A stretch of 64,000 nucleotides of DNA from Tillandsia leiboldiana (GCA_029204045.2 CM055067.1:21712838-21776837), one strand, 5' to 3'. Counted from the first letter of the stretch, positions 24,601 through 37,395 are shown. Notes: generated from the sequence alone by a model not told the origin. Numbers and translations are program-made.

Positions 24601-27600
24601 ATTAATTAAAGAGTTAATACAATAATTAAAATTATATTTATTTTAATTAAGTTCATTCTCAATTAATTAATAAAATAATTAACAATAATGAGTATTATTA
24701 ATAATTAATAATTAATAATTTAATTAACTACAAATAATTTAATAATTTAATAATTTAATTAGTTAATTATCTAAATACTTAAATAATTAGTAAATAAAGT
24801 AATTAAATTAGTTAAAATATTAAATTAATTAAAGAGTTAATACAATAATTAAAATTATATTTACTATGATTAAGCTTATTCTCAGTTAATTGATAAAATA
24901 ATTAACAATGATGAGGATTATTAATAATAAATAATTTAATTAGTTAATTATCTAAATACTTAAATAATTAGTTAATAAAATAATTAGATTAGTTAAAATA
25001 TTAGATTAATTAACGAGTTAATACAATAATTAAAATTATATTTATTTTAATTAAGTTTATTCTCAAATGGGAACAAGCTTTGTTCCAGAAAAAGACTGGA
25101 ACAGTAGTTCCAGCCTTATACCAGCTTATTCCAGAAAGACAAGAACTATTGTTCCCATCCATAACCAAACGCGTTTGAGGAACAAAGCCTTAAAGCTGAA
25201 ACAAACGGAGTCTTGGGGAACAAGACTAGAACAAAGCCTTATTTCAGGCTTTATTCCCGAAACAAACACTGCCTTAAAGCTGAAATCTGAAACCAAACCC
25301 GTATATATATACATAGGCCCTGTTTGGAATGGGTACAAAGGGGGGATATCCCCCCTTTGTACCCAAACGCAATAAGGATTGGGGGGGTGGATTGGGATAT
25401 CCCCCCCCCCCCCCCCCCCCCCAACGGGGATAACCCCGGTTTCTTTTATATTTCTTTTGAAATTTTTTTTTTTTAATTAGAATAATTAAATTTTAAAAAA
25501 TATTTAAATTATAAATTTATAATTTTATAAATTTTAATTTTTTATATTTTATATTTTAATAAATCATAAGTATAAATTTTTAATATTATTTTTTAAAAAA
25601 TAATATTAATTTTAAAATTGTAAAATTTATATACTTTTTTTATAATTTTTTTAAAATTTATATAAATTTAAAAATTAAAATTTTTACTCCCACTTAAAAT
25701 TTAAAAATTACTTTTTTTTCCCACTTAAAATTTTTATAAAAATTAAAATTAATAAATATTAAAATTTGAATAAATTTTGAAATTTTAATTTTGAAAAAAT
25801 TATTAAAAAGAAAAGAATATTTTAATCTTTTAATACAAAAGTCAACTCTCTAGTCAGCTTGTTAAATAGTTTATTTTGTTTATATGTAATGTTAATTGGA
25901 CTCTTAATTAAAAACTCGTGTTTTCCGGATATGATGTAATTTGAATTATTACTGTGAGATCGTTATTGTTTGATGGTAATTTATTATTGTGAGTTCGTTA
26001 TTGGTAATTAAAAAATCGTTGTTTTACTTAATGATTTTGTAAAACTATTTAATTTAAGAATGTATTGAGCAACAGATTTTTTTAAATAAAATTTTTAATC
26101 ATGAGTATGTATAAATCATTTATAAAATAATATTATTGAATTTTTTTAATTTTACCTTTGCATAATGCAAATATTTTAATTTTTCCTCGTTATAAATAAT
26201 TTTTTAGAATAATTAAAATTAAATATAATTTGATATAGTATCTAATTAATTAAATATTATATATAAGATTTGTTACAATTAAAAAATTCTAATACAATCT
26301 TTAATTATCAAATTTAATATATACATAAAAGCAAGGGTAAAATCGTCATTTAACATAAAAGTCAACTCTCTATTCCTCCTTATTCTTTAATCCCAATCCA
26401 AACACTTTTTTTCTTATACCAGATTTAAGCCTCATTCCCAACCAAACACAATTTTACATTATATCTAGCTTATCCCTTACTTTATACTTATACCTGGTAT
26501 AACTCATTATGGCTTATCCCCAATCCAAACGGTACCATAGAGTTCAACTAGAATACTATTGATTGTAAGTAAATAGTGTTTGCTATCAACTTTTTATCAC
26601 CACTGCCAAATAGTAAACCCTATGCATCAAAGGGGAAAAAAGGCAGATAGTAAATACTATTCCTCTACAATCAATAGTATTCTACTCTCTCTCCCCAAAA
26701 TTGTTTAGATATTTTTTTATTTATTTTAATAGCTAATATATATTAATGATTTAATTTAATATTTAATATATTAAATAGTCAGGTTCAGTTTTTCGGTTTC
26801 AGCTAAGGGTTTTCAATTTTTTTTAGCTAGGCAGTTTTGGTTATGAATTTTTACACCCGTTCGAGTACGGGTACGGTTTCGGGTTTTGTTTTTTTTTATT
26901 TAGGTTCGTTTTGGGTTTTGCAAAAGCCGCCCCAAAACAAACCAGTTGACATCCCTAGATGGGGCAGCACAGGGAGCCCTCCTCACATGATCCTTTAGAG
27001 CTCCTCACATAATCTCTCCTCTTGCTAAGGTAGCTAACAAGGTAATTTAACTCTTATCAAGTGTAGAAAATAACATAATTGTAGAATCTAACTCATGCAA
27101 AAAGTATTACTAGTTTCCAATCATATTATGTATAAAGATATAAATTTTACTTACCTGTGGAATAATGAACTTTCCAGTAAGTAGACAGACCGCAGGCAGT
27201 GTACAGTATACGAGGAGAGGAACTGCAGTAAGCGGATAAATGGTGGTGTTGATGTATGCAAATCTCTCAAGGAACTTGAGCCGTCCACCATATCCATACC
27301 ATATGGGGCAATGCCTACTAAAAAGAATCTCGACAGATCCAAGAGCCCATCGAAGCACTTGGTTCAGACGATCTGAGAGGTTAATGGGAGCAGATCCTTT
27401 AAATGCAGGCCGCTTAGGCATGCAGTAGATCGAACGCCAGCCTCGAGCATGCATCTTAAACCCAGTAAGAATATCTTCTGTTACAGAACCGTAAATCCAG
27501 CCAATCTGCATGTATTTGCTAAGGTTAGATCAATATAAGTAATTGAAAAAATGCATTCGGATTGAGGAATAAAGCAAAAAACCAAACACAGAAATCAATG

Positions 27601-30600
27601 ACTGAAAAATCTGTAATACAAATTGTGATATTAATAGAACAGAGTATAACATATTAAACCAATTGACGAAGTGAGCAGGAAAGCATAGTTTGGTCAGAAC
27701 TAGAAGTAATATGTTTTCAGAGAACACAAATTATCATGCCATTTTGTATTTGATGCCACCAATTACAGCGACTAATGTTTGCACTCGTGATTGGTCCCTC
27801 ATACTGTCATACATATTCTTGACAAGTTAAGATACTTCACATACATGTAATTTCTTTCCTAATCTCATCAAATTACTCCCATCGGGACTGTTGCACACTT
27901 TATTTCTAAAGAACTAAAAATCACATGGCGCTTCTTTACACCTTCTCCATACATTACTGAAGGTTCAAATATGTGTAGTTTTTATGACATGCTTTCCCAG
28001 GATGGAACCATATTGGAACTTAACCCGTTTCCAAACTTTTCCCTGTAGTTTTGACCACCTTAGATAATATTTTTTCTTATAAATTGGCAGTAGCATATTT
28101 CTATCACCATTTTTGGGCATATATCTGTGAGAAAAATTTCTTAAAATAGATTAGCAATACAATTGGTTGTTGATTCCCATAAGCATTTCCAGAGCTCAAT
28201 AGTAATCTCAGGTAGTCCGGTGGCCTTTACTACTTTCATCTTCTGCACTTATCTTGGAGCATTTAATACACCTATGCTCAGTATGCAACTATTACTATTG
28301 TTTAGTAATTTGTAAATAATTCTTCAATTTCTTAATCTCCTCGTGTCTGATTAATACACCGCAATCCTTGCAACGACCCTAATCTACCCATCAAGCCAGA
28401 AGTCATATAATTACATTTAGTTTTAAGAGCATCTTTAGAAGTGATTTCATAAGTCCTTCTAAAGTGTTGATATTATACATCAGAACAAATCTAGGAAGCT
28501 ACTAATTTCTTCTTCTTCTGTATTCATTTCTTCTTCTGTATTCCCTAGGAGCACTCTAAGATATCTTAATTATTCCTCCAATTACCCCTACATCTTGATT
28601 TAAATAGAACAATAAAGACCTTTACTCCAGTAGAAATTCCATGTATCATATCATCCAAGTCTTCACAGAGTTGCTCCTTGAGTGTCATCTTTCTACATAT
28701 GCACATGCATAATGCATTAATTGACTAATTGCTTTCTTCTCGAACTAGTTCTGCTAGTATTATCTTACTACCTTTTCTTTGCACATCTATGACCTCATTG
28801 CAAGTACTTTTAAATTATCTAAATGGTACTCTAAGCATTACTAGGGCTACCTAGAATGAGTACAATTTTTAGTATCATGCTGACCCCAGCTACAAAGCCT
28901 GTAGCTAAATAATTTATTATGCAGACCAATGTCCTTGAAAACAATTATCTCGCACAGCAATCAGGAAAGGGAAAAAGGAAATAGGTGAGGACTGAACTTC
29001 GGCATCTTACCTCACTTCCCCACTCGGTCTTGTCCTCATAGCCGCAGCTGATCACATGGATTGCTTCTTTCAAAAGAGACTCGGGTGTTGCTGACTGAGG
29101 AACTCCACCATTCTCCATCAAAGTTGATGCAACAAAGACATTTGACTGGCCAAACCTTTTCTCTAAGCTCATTTGTGACATGAGGAGTGACTTCTCATCA
29201 TCGAATCCAGCCCCTAACGGTAAAAAAAACAGAAAAGGTGAGGTTAGAATAACAAGGTCTACATGATCACTCCTACCCGCCAAGAAGAAAGGCATAAAAG
29301 CAAAGATGATTATAATCAGAATAGAGAAATATAATACAATAATTCATTAGAACTGTTGCACCAGTTATTCTTATTGACACAGGATACTCATGCTCTACCT
29401 GAAGTTATCTTCCTTTCAAAGGACATTACAAAATAATTATTCTTATGACAATTTCCATCAAACAACAACTTAAGCAAATTCTCTAGAAGTCGATAAACTA
29501 AAGTCTAGACTAGCATAATTTGCCATCATTAGACAAGTAGCTCCAACTATCCTAGATACATACACTAAAAGTGGAAGAAACAAAACATTCTAATTAATTT
29601 TAGAAACTAAGCATGTGTGAACAAAGTACTAAGCATGTGTGTAAAAAGTAACTGTGATAGTGCAAATTGACTTAATAAAGCTTGTTGAGCAGAAGTGCAG
29701 GATTTCGTTATACCTTCAACTCCTTCCTCTATATCTTCCAGATTAAATACTGGTACAGAGCTGTCCACGTGCTTTCTTGAGGACTTCTTGTCCGAACTCT
29801 TCTTCTTTGATTTTGTCGTCTTCTTCCCAGAGCCACCACAGCAAAGAGAGAGGATACCACCTTTTTTCTTTTGTTGCTTAATAGGAGGTTCATAACCATA
29901 CAAAGCCGTCCTGTTGAAAACACATCCTGTCCCCACGTAAACGGGCCCTTGAATGCCATCAAGACCTCTTAAATTGATCTAGAACGGACAAAAACAGAGA
30001 AGAGTTATTGTCCGAGGAAAGAAACAAAGAGCACTATTAAGAATATTTGAGCTGGATAGAAATGAACAATCATGAGGCACAACCAATTTAAAGAGGTTTT
30101 AAAGAGGAAGATCCCCGCTTACATCAAAGAACACTGTATTCCTGTTGGCATATCGATCATTCTTATCAATCCCATCGAATCTCTGCGGGAATTGCACATA
30201 GCAAACATGCTTTCCAAGGTTCGGATCCATAAGAAAGCACATAGCTTCCCTTAAAGCCTTACTGTTGTTTATGTAGTGATCACAATCAAGATTCAATAAA
30301 TATGGTCCATTTGTCAGGACAGCTGAAACACGTACCTGCAAGAAAGATGTATATGGAGCATCAGAGATGCAAGATAGCACGATGCTTTTGAGTTTTAAAT
30401 TACCGATGTAAGTAACTTACAAGTGCATTCATAGCACCAGCCTTCTTGTGATGCTGGAAGCCAGGACGTTTCTCACGAGACACATAAACCAACCGTGGGA
30501 GCTCATTGCCATCGGTGTCAAGTCCCCCACTGTGCCCCAGGAAAACCTGAAAATGATGAGAAATTACTTTGAGCTATTTTTGGACTTACTTGGAGAAAAT

Positions 30601-33600
30601 AGATGTTGAATGATAAAGTTCAAATTTTGAATTATTAGGTTATTCATAAAATATTTTCTACACAGAGAATCATGTGTCCGTAGAAAAATATACACTACAT
30701 GTTTTAGAAAACCTAGATGATCAAAATTTAGATTACCTAACTGAATTTCTGAAAAGAAAAAATTAGCTTCCTGTGGATGAGACTACTATGAATTAAAATT
30801 ATTCTCCTGTCCAGAAATACTATTCCAAGAGCAAAGTATGACCACCCAGGCATGTTTAGCTATCAATTAAATTCAGCCGTGCCAAATTAAATGTACTAAC
30901 CTGGATCATTCCAGGATGATCTCTGGTGTTATTTCCTGGCCAAGGTGTGCCATCTTGCATAATCCATCCCTCCTCAGGAACCTTTTGTGCCTTTGCAACA
31001 AGGCCATTAATTCGAACTTTGAATTCTTCATATTCTCTCTGAGTTTTACAAAAAAGTCGTGTATTATATTCCAACTAATAGAACACTACAATCAACTACA
31101 AGACAGAACACAATACCTTCATGGCACGACGATCCTTTACGAATGAGGGATGAACTTTATCCTTCAAGTAATCAATTTTCTGAGCAAAGTACCATTCTGG
31201 AGCTCGGGGTTCGATGCTATACTTCTTACAGAAAGGTGCCCATTTTCTAGCAAATTCTGAAGTCTCAGACAATGCCTCAAATGTCAACATTGCAGCACCA
31301 TCATCAGAGACATAGCAGGAAACCTTGTCCACAGGATAATCAACAGCAAGAATGGATAGCACTGTGTTTGCGGTGACAAGAGGAGGCTCCTTCAATGGGT
31401 CGACAGTGCTAACAAAAATGTCCACAGCAGCCAACTGGGATGGTTCCCCTTCTCGGTCATACCTGTTAAAACAAACACAATAAAAATCAATATAGAATTA
31501 AATATAAACTAAATATTGTAATGGCTAAAAGAGAGATCACCTCAAAGACAGCCTATCAAGATAAGTTTCACGATTAACTGGGAACCATTTGGGAAACTGG
31601 TCCAATATCCATGATATAGCAAACCAAATCTCACATATCACAGATAGTAACCACAAAGGGTAGGCGTTCCCCACAGGGTTTGTGATACGATAATGTAAGA
31701 AAATGGATAGGATAATCAGCCGTAGAACAATGACCATCCTGTATGGATTTATCCTGGAAGAAGGGATAGACACTTTCCTAGAAAGAGGCTGACGAGTTTC
31801 ATCATTCCTGCAATTCAGAAAATCAGTTATTCGTGAGCATTCACAAATAATTTTGGAGAGGGACTCGCAGAAATGCAATTCAACAAATAAGTAAGGAAGC
31901 AGCACAACTTAGTAGCAGAAACAGGGCATTTAATTATGGATCATACAGAATACCCAGGCTAGTACAAAATTTTTAGTGTGATTAAGAAAATTGAGACAAA
32001 AATATGACATAATTAAAAATTACAAATATTTATGGTTGTTTTCTTCTATTGGCTCCAGTTATTCCAATGCCTGGTAGATAGAAGGATACAAGAATCCTTT
32101 GACAAATTCTAATCACATGAATGAAGCGTGTATTATAGCCAGCTATAGTTCAAGAACTAAAATTATGTTTTTATCAAGATAGGTACTTTCTCAAAAATGA
32201 ATAGACAAATGAACTGAATTACTGATAAAATGATGAGGACAAAGTAGAACTAGCTAACAACTCAAACTTGCTTAAAGAAAACAATTATCTAGTCACCACT
32301 TGAGGGCACCTAATCGCATAATCAAGAAAGTGGAAGATTAAGATCAGCTATTAGGCGCTACAGGAACTACGTTTCAATTACTTTGCAATTAGAAATTTTT
32401 AACAGTTTCATTTTTATTTCCCAAAAAAAAAAAAATTATTTTTGTCTAGAAACAAAAGAACCTCCTAGGTCATATGACACAGAACCTTTAAAATCTGAAA
32501 ATCATACAAAATTTTCTAAAAATTCTAAAATTCAGTTTTATATAAATTTTGGGCCCATCACTAGCAAGATAAGTTAGGGTCTTCTGATTGGTCCCGCATC
32601 ATCATAAGCCAGCAAGTTGAGGGTTGGCATAGCAGGTATTAAAAATTAAAAATTATAGATAAGAAAACTACTATCAACAATAAATATGAAGGCCGGTATT
32701 AACTCCACAACATGATCTGATAAGCAGTTATTAATTAAATGTTAAGGGATTTTAAGTTGAGAATACTGCAGATCATAAGCTTTTTAAAAAAGCAGTAGTT
32801 GACCTGCTTGTTAAACAACTGAATCAGTTCTTCGTCAAAATCATATAATTAAAACATCAGAATTTTGAACTCAATTAGCAAACCAAATAAGTTCTGTCAG
32901 TCCCACATCTATTTTTCTAGTCTGAGTTCCCATAATAGGCACATCAAATTATCCAACCTCACATTCCAAGCACCAACCACATGTAAAGGTAACAAGTTCA
33001 AATGTCATATCTGATTGCATTCAAATATTTTCCTAAATCGTAGTAGTCAGCGGGAATTCAGAATATTTCAGTGACATTGCAAAACCACCATTTATCAAGT
33101 TTTTATTTATACTAAGTTGTAATTTCAAAAAGGAAAGAACTTAGTTTTTGCTAACTTTTCTCCAGGTTCAATTAGATATTTTGAACGTGCGCATGCGTGC
33201 ACAGGCTTTTGAACATGCGCATGCGCACACAAGCACACATTCCAAACACATGTACACATGCACACAAGCCCATGAGCACACATACACGGGTACACATTAC
33301 TTGGGCACAGACACTTGCACACAGAACCAGTGTAATCAGCTAGATTCTGGGTAAAGCTGATTCCCTACTCCACAGCTTGAAAAGGACTGATTTGAATTGT
33401 TTTACATATAATCATTGTTTCTGTCATAATTTGTAGTAAATTTTATTAAGTAGGTTACTTAACCATTATTATAATGTGTTCTTTTATATCATATATCATG
33501 CAAGTGTTAGGCCCAGTTTACTGTTCTCCCATTGATCCTTAAACAGGGTTCCCAACTCAAACTTTCCTCTGTTCACCACAAATATAAACAATATATCCTT

Positions 33601-35097
33601 CAATAAACAGTCAGCTTAATATGACAAAAACAAGTCAACACAGTTACATAGTAGTTGCAGGATGGAATGAAAGAAATGAATGAACAACTAAGTTTAATCT
33701 ACAATCAGTTGTAAAACTAACTTGTCTCAATGATGTCCATGCAAGCCTATATGATATGCAACACATCTAGCAAAGAAACTCAGTTTGAGATCTAACACCA
33801 ACTCAGACAGAAATGTCTTCAAATAACAAGAAGATACAGTAAACTGCCAGTTAGGAACTTACAGCAAAGCATCATCCATGTTATAGTCGGTGGATGCATC
33901 AATGTCTCCACCTCCCCTACCCTCAGATGGGGCTAGACTAGTACCATTAGTCATTGGCATCACGTTTTTGTCCTGCTTCATTTTCCACCCATCAACCCTT
34001 TCTTTCCAAGCAACATTTCCAAGGCTACCAGAGAATTCTCTTGATGGGTTCGCTGTCAAAGATATAGATAAGCGTCGTAACAAATATCAGAGCAAGAAAC
34101 TAAAAGCAAACTAAAGCACCTAGAAGATCACAACATTGAGAACAAAAGATCACACGAAGAGATGAGCATACGGGAGTGATTCACATATGGAAGCGGATGC
34201 ACACGCTTGCCACCAATATTTCCGCCAGGAGACATCGTATGATCAGGAGACGCTCCAGGCAGTTCCCCGGAGATCTGCAGATGTTGAGTCAGAATAACAA
34301 ATTTATTATCCATTTTCCGAATGAACTAGTTCATTGTCCGGTGAAATTGCCACAATATACCTGACTATGAGCAACAGAAGGGATGTAACCGTGCGGGATC
34401 TCCCCACTATCATACTTGGGGCGCCCGATATCTTCCCCTTGCCCGGAATTCATGCGCCATGTTAGCATCCTATCAGCAATCTTCTGCTTCTGATCCTGGT
34501 TTCCAGGCAGATAGTTGAAGTCACTTGCACCATCATCGGCATCCCCATCCTCTCCTTCCTCTCCGTGGATCGGCGGGCTCCCTGATAATTCAAGCAAAAT
34601 CAAACAATAGCTCCTCACAATCAAAAATTTAAGGAAGAATTTACATATAAGCAGAAAATTATTAGGATCCAAGATCAAGCGCACACCTTTATGCCTCTTG
34701 TACTTTGTCTTGCACTGCGGACAAGCCTGCGTCCCGTCCTTGCGCTCATACTCATAGCACGGCCTGCAGACAGGGAATCCACAGACGCTGCAAGCCACGA
34801 AGAGATCTCCGTCTGCGGTGGAACCGACTCCGTCACCGCAGATCTGACAAACCTGACCACTCGGATGCTTCGTAGATTTCTTCATTGGTTCAGCCCAAAG
34901 AAACCACAACATACACAAAATTCAGCTAATCAGCTACCCAAAATTCAGTACATAAATACAATATGAACTACAATTTGTGAAGATCTAAAGTTAAACAGAT
35001 AGAATCTAATAGATGTCAGTCGGCTAGAAACTGAAGAGAAAGAACAAAATAGGAGGATACGAATGCTACTCACCCCTGGGTCTCCGGCTTCCTCCAT
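21630..35097 (-). CDS. CESA: Cellulose synthase catalytic subunit, CESA3 clade (14 coding exons)
   Basis: A plasma-membrane glycosyltransferase (GT2) that polymerises UDP-glucose into beta-1,4-glucan as part of the cellulose synthase complex; CESA3-clade members serve primary walls. Exons, in transcript order: 35097-35074, 34879-34687, 34581-34361, 34274-34172, 34052-33863, 31807-31541, 31462-31117, 31038-30901, 30546-30421, 30335-30123, 29978-29714, 29213-29011, 27505-27155, 22214-21630. All joints have GT/AG and keep phase, giving 1,074 aa. Visible parts: RING-type zinc finger C19, C22, C38, C41, C46, C49, C61, C64; two membrane segments near 265-315; DDG at 385-387; DxD D553/D555; basic Cys/Lys-rich class-specific region about 638-680; TED 772-774; QVLRW 812-816; about six C-terminal membrane segments; end CGINC. 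Length and 14-exon structure fit the clade. All catalytic residues are present and no frame break was seen, so it looks functional. Clade comes from remembered family sequences and should be confirmed by a tree. Confidence 0.95.
22400..22655. mobile_element. Foldback MITE-like element in CESA intron
   Basis: The left arm contains GGGAAAGCTCCCCAACG and CCTCGTTGGGAAGCC; the right arm carries the inverted versions (GGCCTTCTCAACGAGG, CGTTGGGGAGCTTCCC). Arms are about 100 bp with an A-rich loop near 22520. Ends approximate. Confidence 0.6.
23465..24175. mobile_element. MITE-like element 1 in CESA intron
   Basis: Begins TGCGTTTGG and ends near CCAAATGCATTTGG, with AT-rich non-coding contents. The sequence CTAGAACTGCTTATTCCAGG near the start and TTCCAGCC..ATACCAGCTTATTCC near the end are imperfect inverted copies. 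It is closely related to the next element, in the same direction. Confidence 0.55.
24182..25175. mobile_element. MITE-like element 2 in CESA intron
   Basis: Starts TGCGTTTGGATCAGG and ends CCAAACGCG; the same internal AT-rich blocks as element 1 recur, some duplicated (ATTAAAGAGTTAATACAATA occurs several times). It lies head-to-tail with element 1 only a few bases apart. Confidence 0.55.
25316..26536. mobile_element. MITE-like element 3 in CESA intron
   Basis: Ends GGCCCTGTTTGGAATGGG and (inverted at the right) GGTACCGTTTGGATTGGG, an 18-bp imperfect terminal inverted repeat. The AT-rich interior is non-coding. A target duplication was not resolved. Confidence 0.5.
25331..25364. repeat. Perfect 34-bp palindrome
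   Basis: GGGTACAAAGGGGGGAT on the left is exactly mirrored on the opposite strand, with no spacer. A 22-bp C run follows at about 25400-25422. Confidence 0.95.
33181..33310. other. Alternating purine-pyrimidine tract in CESA intron
   Basis: Within the 2,055-bp intron at 31808-33862. Two near copies of GAACRTGCGCATGCGYRCAC are followed by many CACACA and CATGTACACATGCACACA steps. Such alternating tracts are prone to Z-DNA. No coding function; the Cys/His-rich frames here are simple-sequence artefacts. Confidence 0.7.
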
Positions 35098-35215
35098 GGA
35101 GTGGGTGTGCGAGAAGCACTTCGTACTACTCAGATCTCGAAGTAGGAAGAGCTTCTGCCTCAGCTAGATCTAGCAACCACTCTGCCACATTCCTTCAGAT
35201 CTAGATCTCCCCACC

Positions 35216-35320
35216 CTACAACGAACATAATATGCACAATAATCACAACCCACACGAAAAATCAACAGAAGAGAACCCAAAGATTCACCATTTTCAGGAG
35301 AAATTTCCAAGCCAAATTAC
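35216..35320 (-). other. Candidate 5' UTR intron of the CESA gene
   Basis: The minus strand reads TTTTGAG/GTAATTTGG at 35320 and TTCGTTGTAG/GGTGGGG at 35216, a plausible 105-bp intron with a T-rich body, about 120 nt upstream of the start codon. CESA genes often carry a leader intron. Inferred from splice consensus only. Confidence 0.5.
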
Positions 35321-35723
35321 CTCAAAATAATTTTTTTTCTAAAAAATAAAAACTCTGAAAAAGGTCCCAAGATCCCAAATCGCTCCGATCCCCACTTCCA
35401 CTGTTGGGCTCTGAGGAGAGAGAGTGAGAAGGGGGAGGAGAGAAAGGAGGTGATGAGAGCAATCGCCACCAGCGTCTGATTGCGGTGAGGCGATTAGGAA
35501 AAAAAAGAAGTGAGGAGACGATAGAGAAAGAGCGCGTCCTCTGCACGAAAGGGACGCGCTACTAGTGAGACGGAACGTGCCTTGGTTCGCTCGTCGCTGT
35601 CGAGGTAATTATTATACAAATAAATGTGTATAAATAAAAAAATAAATAAAAAAATAAAAAATAAAAATAAAAATAGAGACGAAGAGGGAGTGAAGCGGTT
35701 GGTAGAGAGTTGACACAGAGGGA

Positions 35724-35757
<34 letters not shown>

Positions 35758-36013
35758 GCGTAAGGAGAGACAAATGGAGAATGAGCTGTAACGAGAGTGC
35801 TGACAGTCCTACGGTGAGCGAAGAAGCAGGGATTGCGAAGTGTCCGACCGACGCCACAGTTATCGGAAGGTGAATTGTCCGAAATAGACACCAGTTAAAT
35901 GCAAACCATTCCTCCGAACCGTGTCGCATGCGGACGCATACGGAACCACGGCAAAGCACTTTAAAATAAGCAAAAATAAAATAAATTTTACCTTTACATA
36001 AATTTTATAGAGC
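35321..36013 (-). promoter_or_regulatory. Upstream leader and promoter side of CESA
   Basis: On the CESA strand this begins with a strongly pyrimidine-rich block (about 35400-35465), typical of a plant 5' leader, then AT-rich simple sequence. No convincing TATA box was fixed. Short frames here are low-complexity. Confidence 0.4.
35724..35756. repeat. (ATT)n microsatellite
   Basis: Eleven ATT units, in the CESA upstream region. Confidence 0.95.
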
Positions 36014-36177
36014 AATACTACATGTACACTCCGAAGGGGTGTACATCATACACCTCCACCATTTTAATGGTGGCGATATTTTTTACGGGTCACATCAAGT
36101 GACCCATCATCACACCCCCACCCTTGGATGGGTAGGGTGTATGATGTACACCCCGAAAGGGGTGTACACATAGCATT
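36014..36177. mobile_element. 164-bp MITE with about 41-bp terminal inverted repeats
   Basis: The left arm (AATACTACATGTACACTCCG...ATCATACACC) matches the inverted right arm with few mismatches; both arms contain GTGTACATCATACACC. The interior is short and non-coding. It lies about 0.9 kb upstream of the CESA start codon. Confidence 0.8.
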
Positions 36178-36904
36178 TTCCAATTTTATATTATTTTTAA
36201 AAATAAAAAAATAATAATATTTAAATAGTTAAATTGAAAAAGTAAAATTAATTTTAATTTTAAAATAATAATAATCTATCTAAATAATTAACATTACAAT
36301 ATAAAAATAATTAATAGCAATTTTGCAAGAAAAAAAGATATCGAATAATTTTTATTGAATTATTCAAATTTTTAAAAATAATTGAAAAGATAATATGAAC
36401 TTTAGTTTCTTTCTATCAGTAATATGCTGTTAAATTTTATTAATTTTTAAATAATTATCTTAAAATAATTCATAATTTTATTTTTAGTATTTTTATAAAT
36501 ATATAAATTCTGAAGAATTAAATAAGTATCATAAACTATAATTAGTTACCAAATTTTAAAATAATTAGAGTCGGATGGTTAAATAAAATACAACGAACCT
36601 ATTATTTTCTCTTACTCTCCAAGTCGGCTAAAGTGTCATTTTCTCCAACCTCATATATAAGTTGATTTATATTTCTTTGATTTATATTTCTTTATCGGGT
36701 GAGGCATACGCTTTGGTCCCCGAGGCCGTGGCACTTTAGTTCTCAAACTAAAAATTAATTTTAAATTGTTACTCTAATTTTTAAATTATTATAATTTAAT
36801 TTAAAATTTCAATTAAGTTGATCGCTAGCATTAATATATTACTGATATCTATTTATTATTCCTAATAATTTTTACCACATATCAATATTTTTTTGACATA
36901 TTTT
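36178..36904. other. AT-rich DNA, nothing recognised
   Basis: No coding frame, no clear repeat boundary. Confidence 0.5.
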
Positions 36905-37395
36905 TGCCACAGCTCAAGTCCTCTTTTTTTTGTTGAACTGGCTCAACTACTCCACATATTTTTGTTGTGTATTTCTTTCTTTATTTGATTGAAACGAACC
37001 GAATTACACACCGACTCGGCTCAAGTTTCGTTTTTTTTTTTTTTTTTTTTTGCTTAAACTGAACCGAGTTACACGCCAAAGTAGCTCTAGTCCTCCACAT
37101 TTTTTTTTTTTTTTTTACTTGAAATGAAGAACCAACTCAACTACTCCACATGTTTTTCTTTCTCTTTGTTTGAACCAAATCACCTGTCGTGTGTTTCCTT
37201 CTTTGTTTGATTGAACTAAACAGGATTACATACCGAACCGGCTTAAATTCTATATATATTTTGTCTCTTTCTCTGCTTGAACCGAACCGGGTTACACGCC
37301 GAACCAACTCAAGTCCTCTGCATGTTTCTCTCTTTCTTTATTTGAACCGAATCGGATTACGCATGCCGCATCCTTCTTTCTTTGCTTGAACCGAA
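36905..37395. repeat. Degenerate tandem repeat, roughly 70-80-bp unit
   Basis: A phrase like TTGAACCGAACCGGATTACA followed by GCCGAACC..CTCAAGTCCTC and a CTTTCTTTG run recurs about six times with substitutions and T-run length changes. Confidence 0.65.

Larger units (their letters stand above)
22215..27154 (-). other. Last CESA intron, expanded to 4.9 kb
   Basis: Lies between the exon ending FIIPQ and the final exon starting ISNFAS. The donor reads CCACAG/GTAAGT and the acceptor TGCACAG/ATTAGC. In related genes this intron is usually short; here it holds a foldback element, two tandem MITE-like elements, a third MITE-like element, a 34-bp perfect palindrome and a long C run. The bulk is very AT-rich. 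No separate gene is visible within it. Confidence 0.85.

Noticed and set aside
35562..35891. 109-codon minus-strand frame with an Ile run upstream of CESA
   Set aside because: Driven by the (ATT)n microsatellite and AT-rich DNA; no homology visible.
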